This document shows positions 38,971 to 39,076 of a stretch of 39,076 bases of DNA, in pieces. Within the stretch, counting starts at the first letter, position 1, and each line of letters begins with the position of its first letter. A program made the position numbers and the translations under genes. Source of the stretch: JAVJSD01 sp040219575 (GTDB taxonomy: Bacteria; Planctomycetota; Planctomycetia; Pirellulales; Pirellulaceae); the NCBI GenBank assembly GCA_040219575.1, contig JAVJSD010000029.1, forward strand, positions 1 through 39,076, written 5' to 3'. The notes under the pieces were generated by a model. That model was not told the DNA's origin, searched no databases, and was given only the letters and a program-made list of their open reading frames with translations.

Positions 38971-39076
38971 ATGCGTTTTATCGGTGCAGATCTCCACAAG
39001 CAAAGTATCACTTTGTGCGTCGTCGAACTAGTCAAAGGCAAAACCGTGATTCTGGATCGTCCCAGGTTTCGCTGTC
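38971..39076 (+). mobile_element. IS110-family transposase, N-terminal part cut by the window end
   Basis: From the ATG at 38971 the frame is open to the last base: MRFIGADLHKQSITLCVV, then GKTVILDRPRFRC. FIG-x-DLHK with following hydrophobic strands is the start of the RuvC-like DEDD domain of IS110/IS1111 transposases; the aspartate in GADLHK is the first catalytic residue. AAAGGAAA at 38956-38963 is a good ribosome-binding site. Complete proteins are about 330-450 aa, so most of the gene and the right end are outside. Whether it is intact cannot be told. Confidence 0.82.

Overview
The window looks like chromosomal DNA of a GC-rich planctomycete, probably of the Pirellulales type. No rRNA or other phylogenetic marker was searched, so this rests on gene content. 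The content includes the futalosine menaquinone genes mqnA and mqnC, an SHD1-HEAT-WD40 secreted protein, a DUF1501 remnant, a secreted BNR (Asp-box) protein with an SSS symporter, a DUF502 membrane protein, an EF-Ts with a non-canonical core motif, and mraZ-rsmH in a cluster where the ftsL position holds a LysM protein. Genes lie on both strands, with many short operons separated by repeat-rich intergenic DNA.

Layout. 1-1164: a 29-bp inverted repeat, a small membrane-anchored protein and a hairpin-bearing leader. 1165-3738: two tandem PLP enzymes of the Cys/Met family (a plant-type cystathionine gamma-synthase and a second gamma-synthase/lyase). 3933-6273: small membrane proteins (a tail-anchored protein, DUF502, DUF3592-like). 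6637-9056: an unknown protein translationally coupled to a SNF2 helicase. 9376-13217 (minus): ceramidase-like secreted protein, DinB, thioredoxin and LysM protein, continuing into rsmH and mraZ (13352-15167). mraZ starts behind a row of TGGGN boxes at exact 10-bp spacing, the known MraZ operator pattern. 15666-18015: mqnA-mqnC and a small membrane protein. 18194-20599: the SHD1-HEAT-WD40 protein. 20844-21430: a DUF1501 remnant and a probably frameshifted small gene. 21708-27544: an ECF sigma factor, an AraC-type regulator, and the divergent symporter / FAD oxidoreductase / BNR operon, with 21-bp-spaced direct repeats around a TTGACA promoter. 27675-30666: tsf and rpsB on the minus strand with a strong terminator, then divergent rpsD. 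30918-32357: lpd. 32397-33070: a parDE toxin-antitoxin pair. 33679-38229: a HEAT protein, a large secreted protein of unknown function, and an orphan solute-binding protein. 38536-38832: a small membrane protein. 38971 to the end: the N-terminus of an IS110-family transposase, cut by the window edge.

The most unusual signal is not a gene. At least eight intergenic elements share one architecture: two inverted arms, most beginning with the tetranucleotide GTAG at the foot of an 8-bp hairpin with a 4-nt loop. Stem sequences co-vary between copies while pairing is kept. This is the layout of REP/BIME elements mobilised by RAYT (Y1 HUH) transposases in other bacteria. Three copies are embedded in a ~120-bp unit with ~18-bp terminal inverted repeats, which suggests a second, MITE-like layer. 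No RAYT gene is in the window. One copy sits inside the normally tight mraZ-rsmH junction, and another supplies the stop codon of a neighbouring gene.
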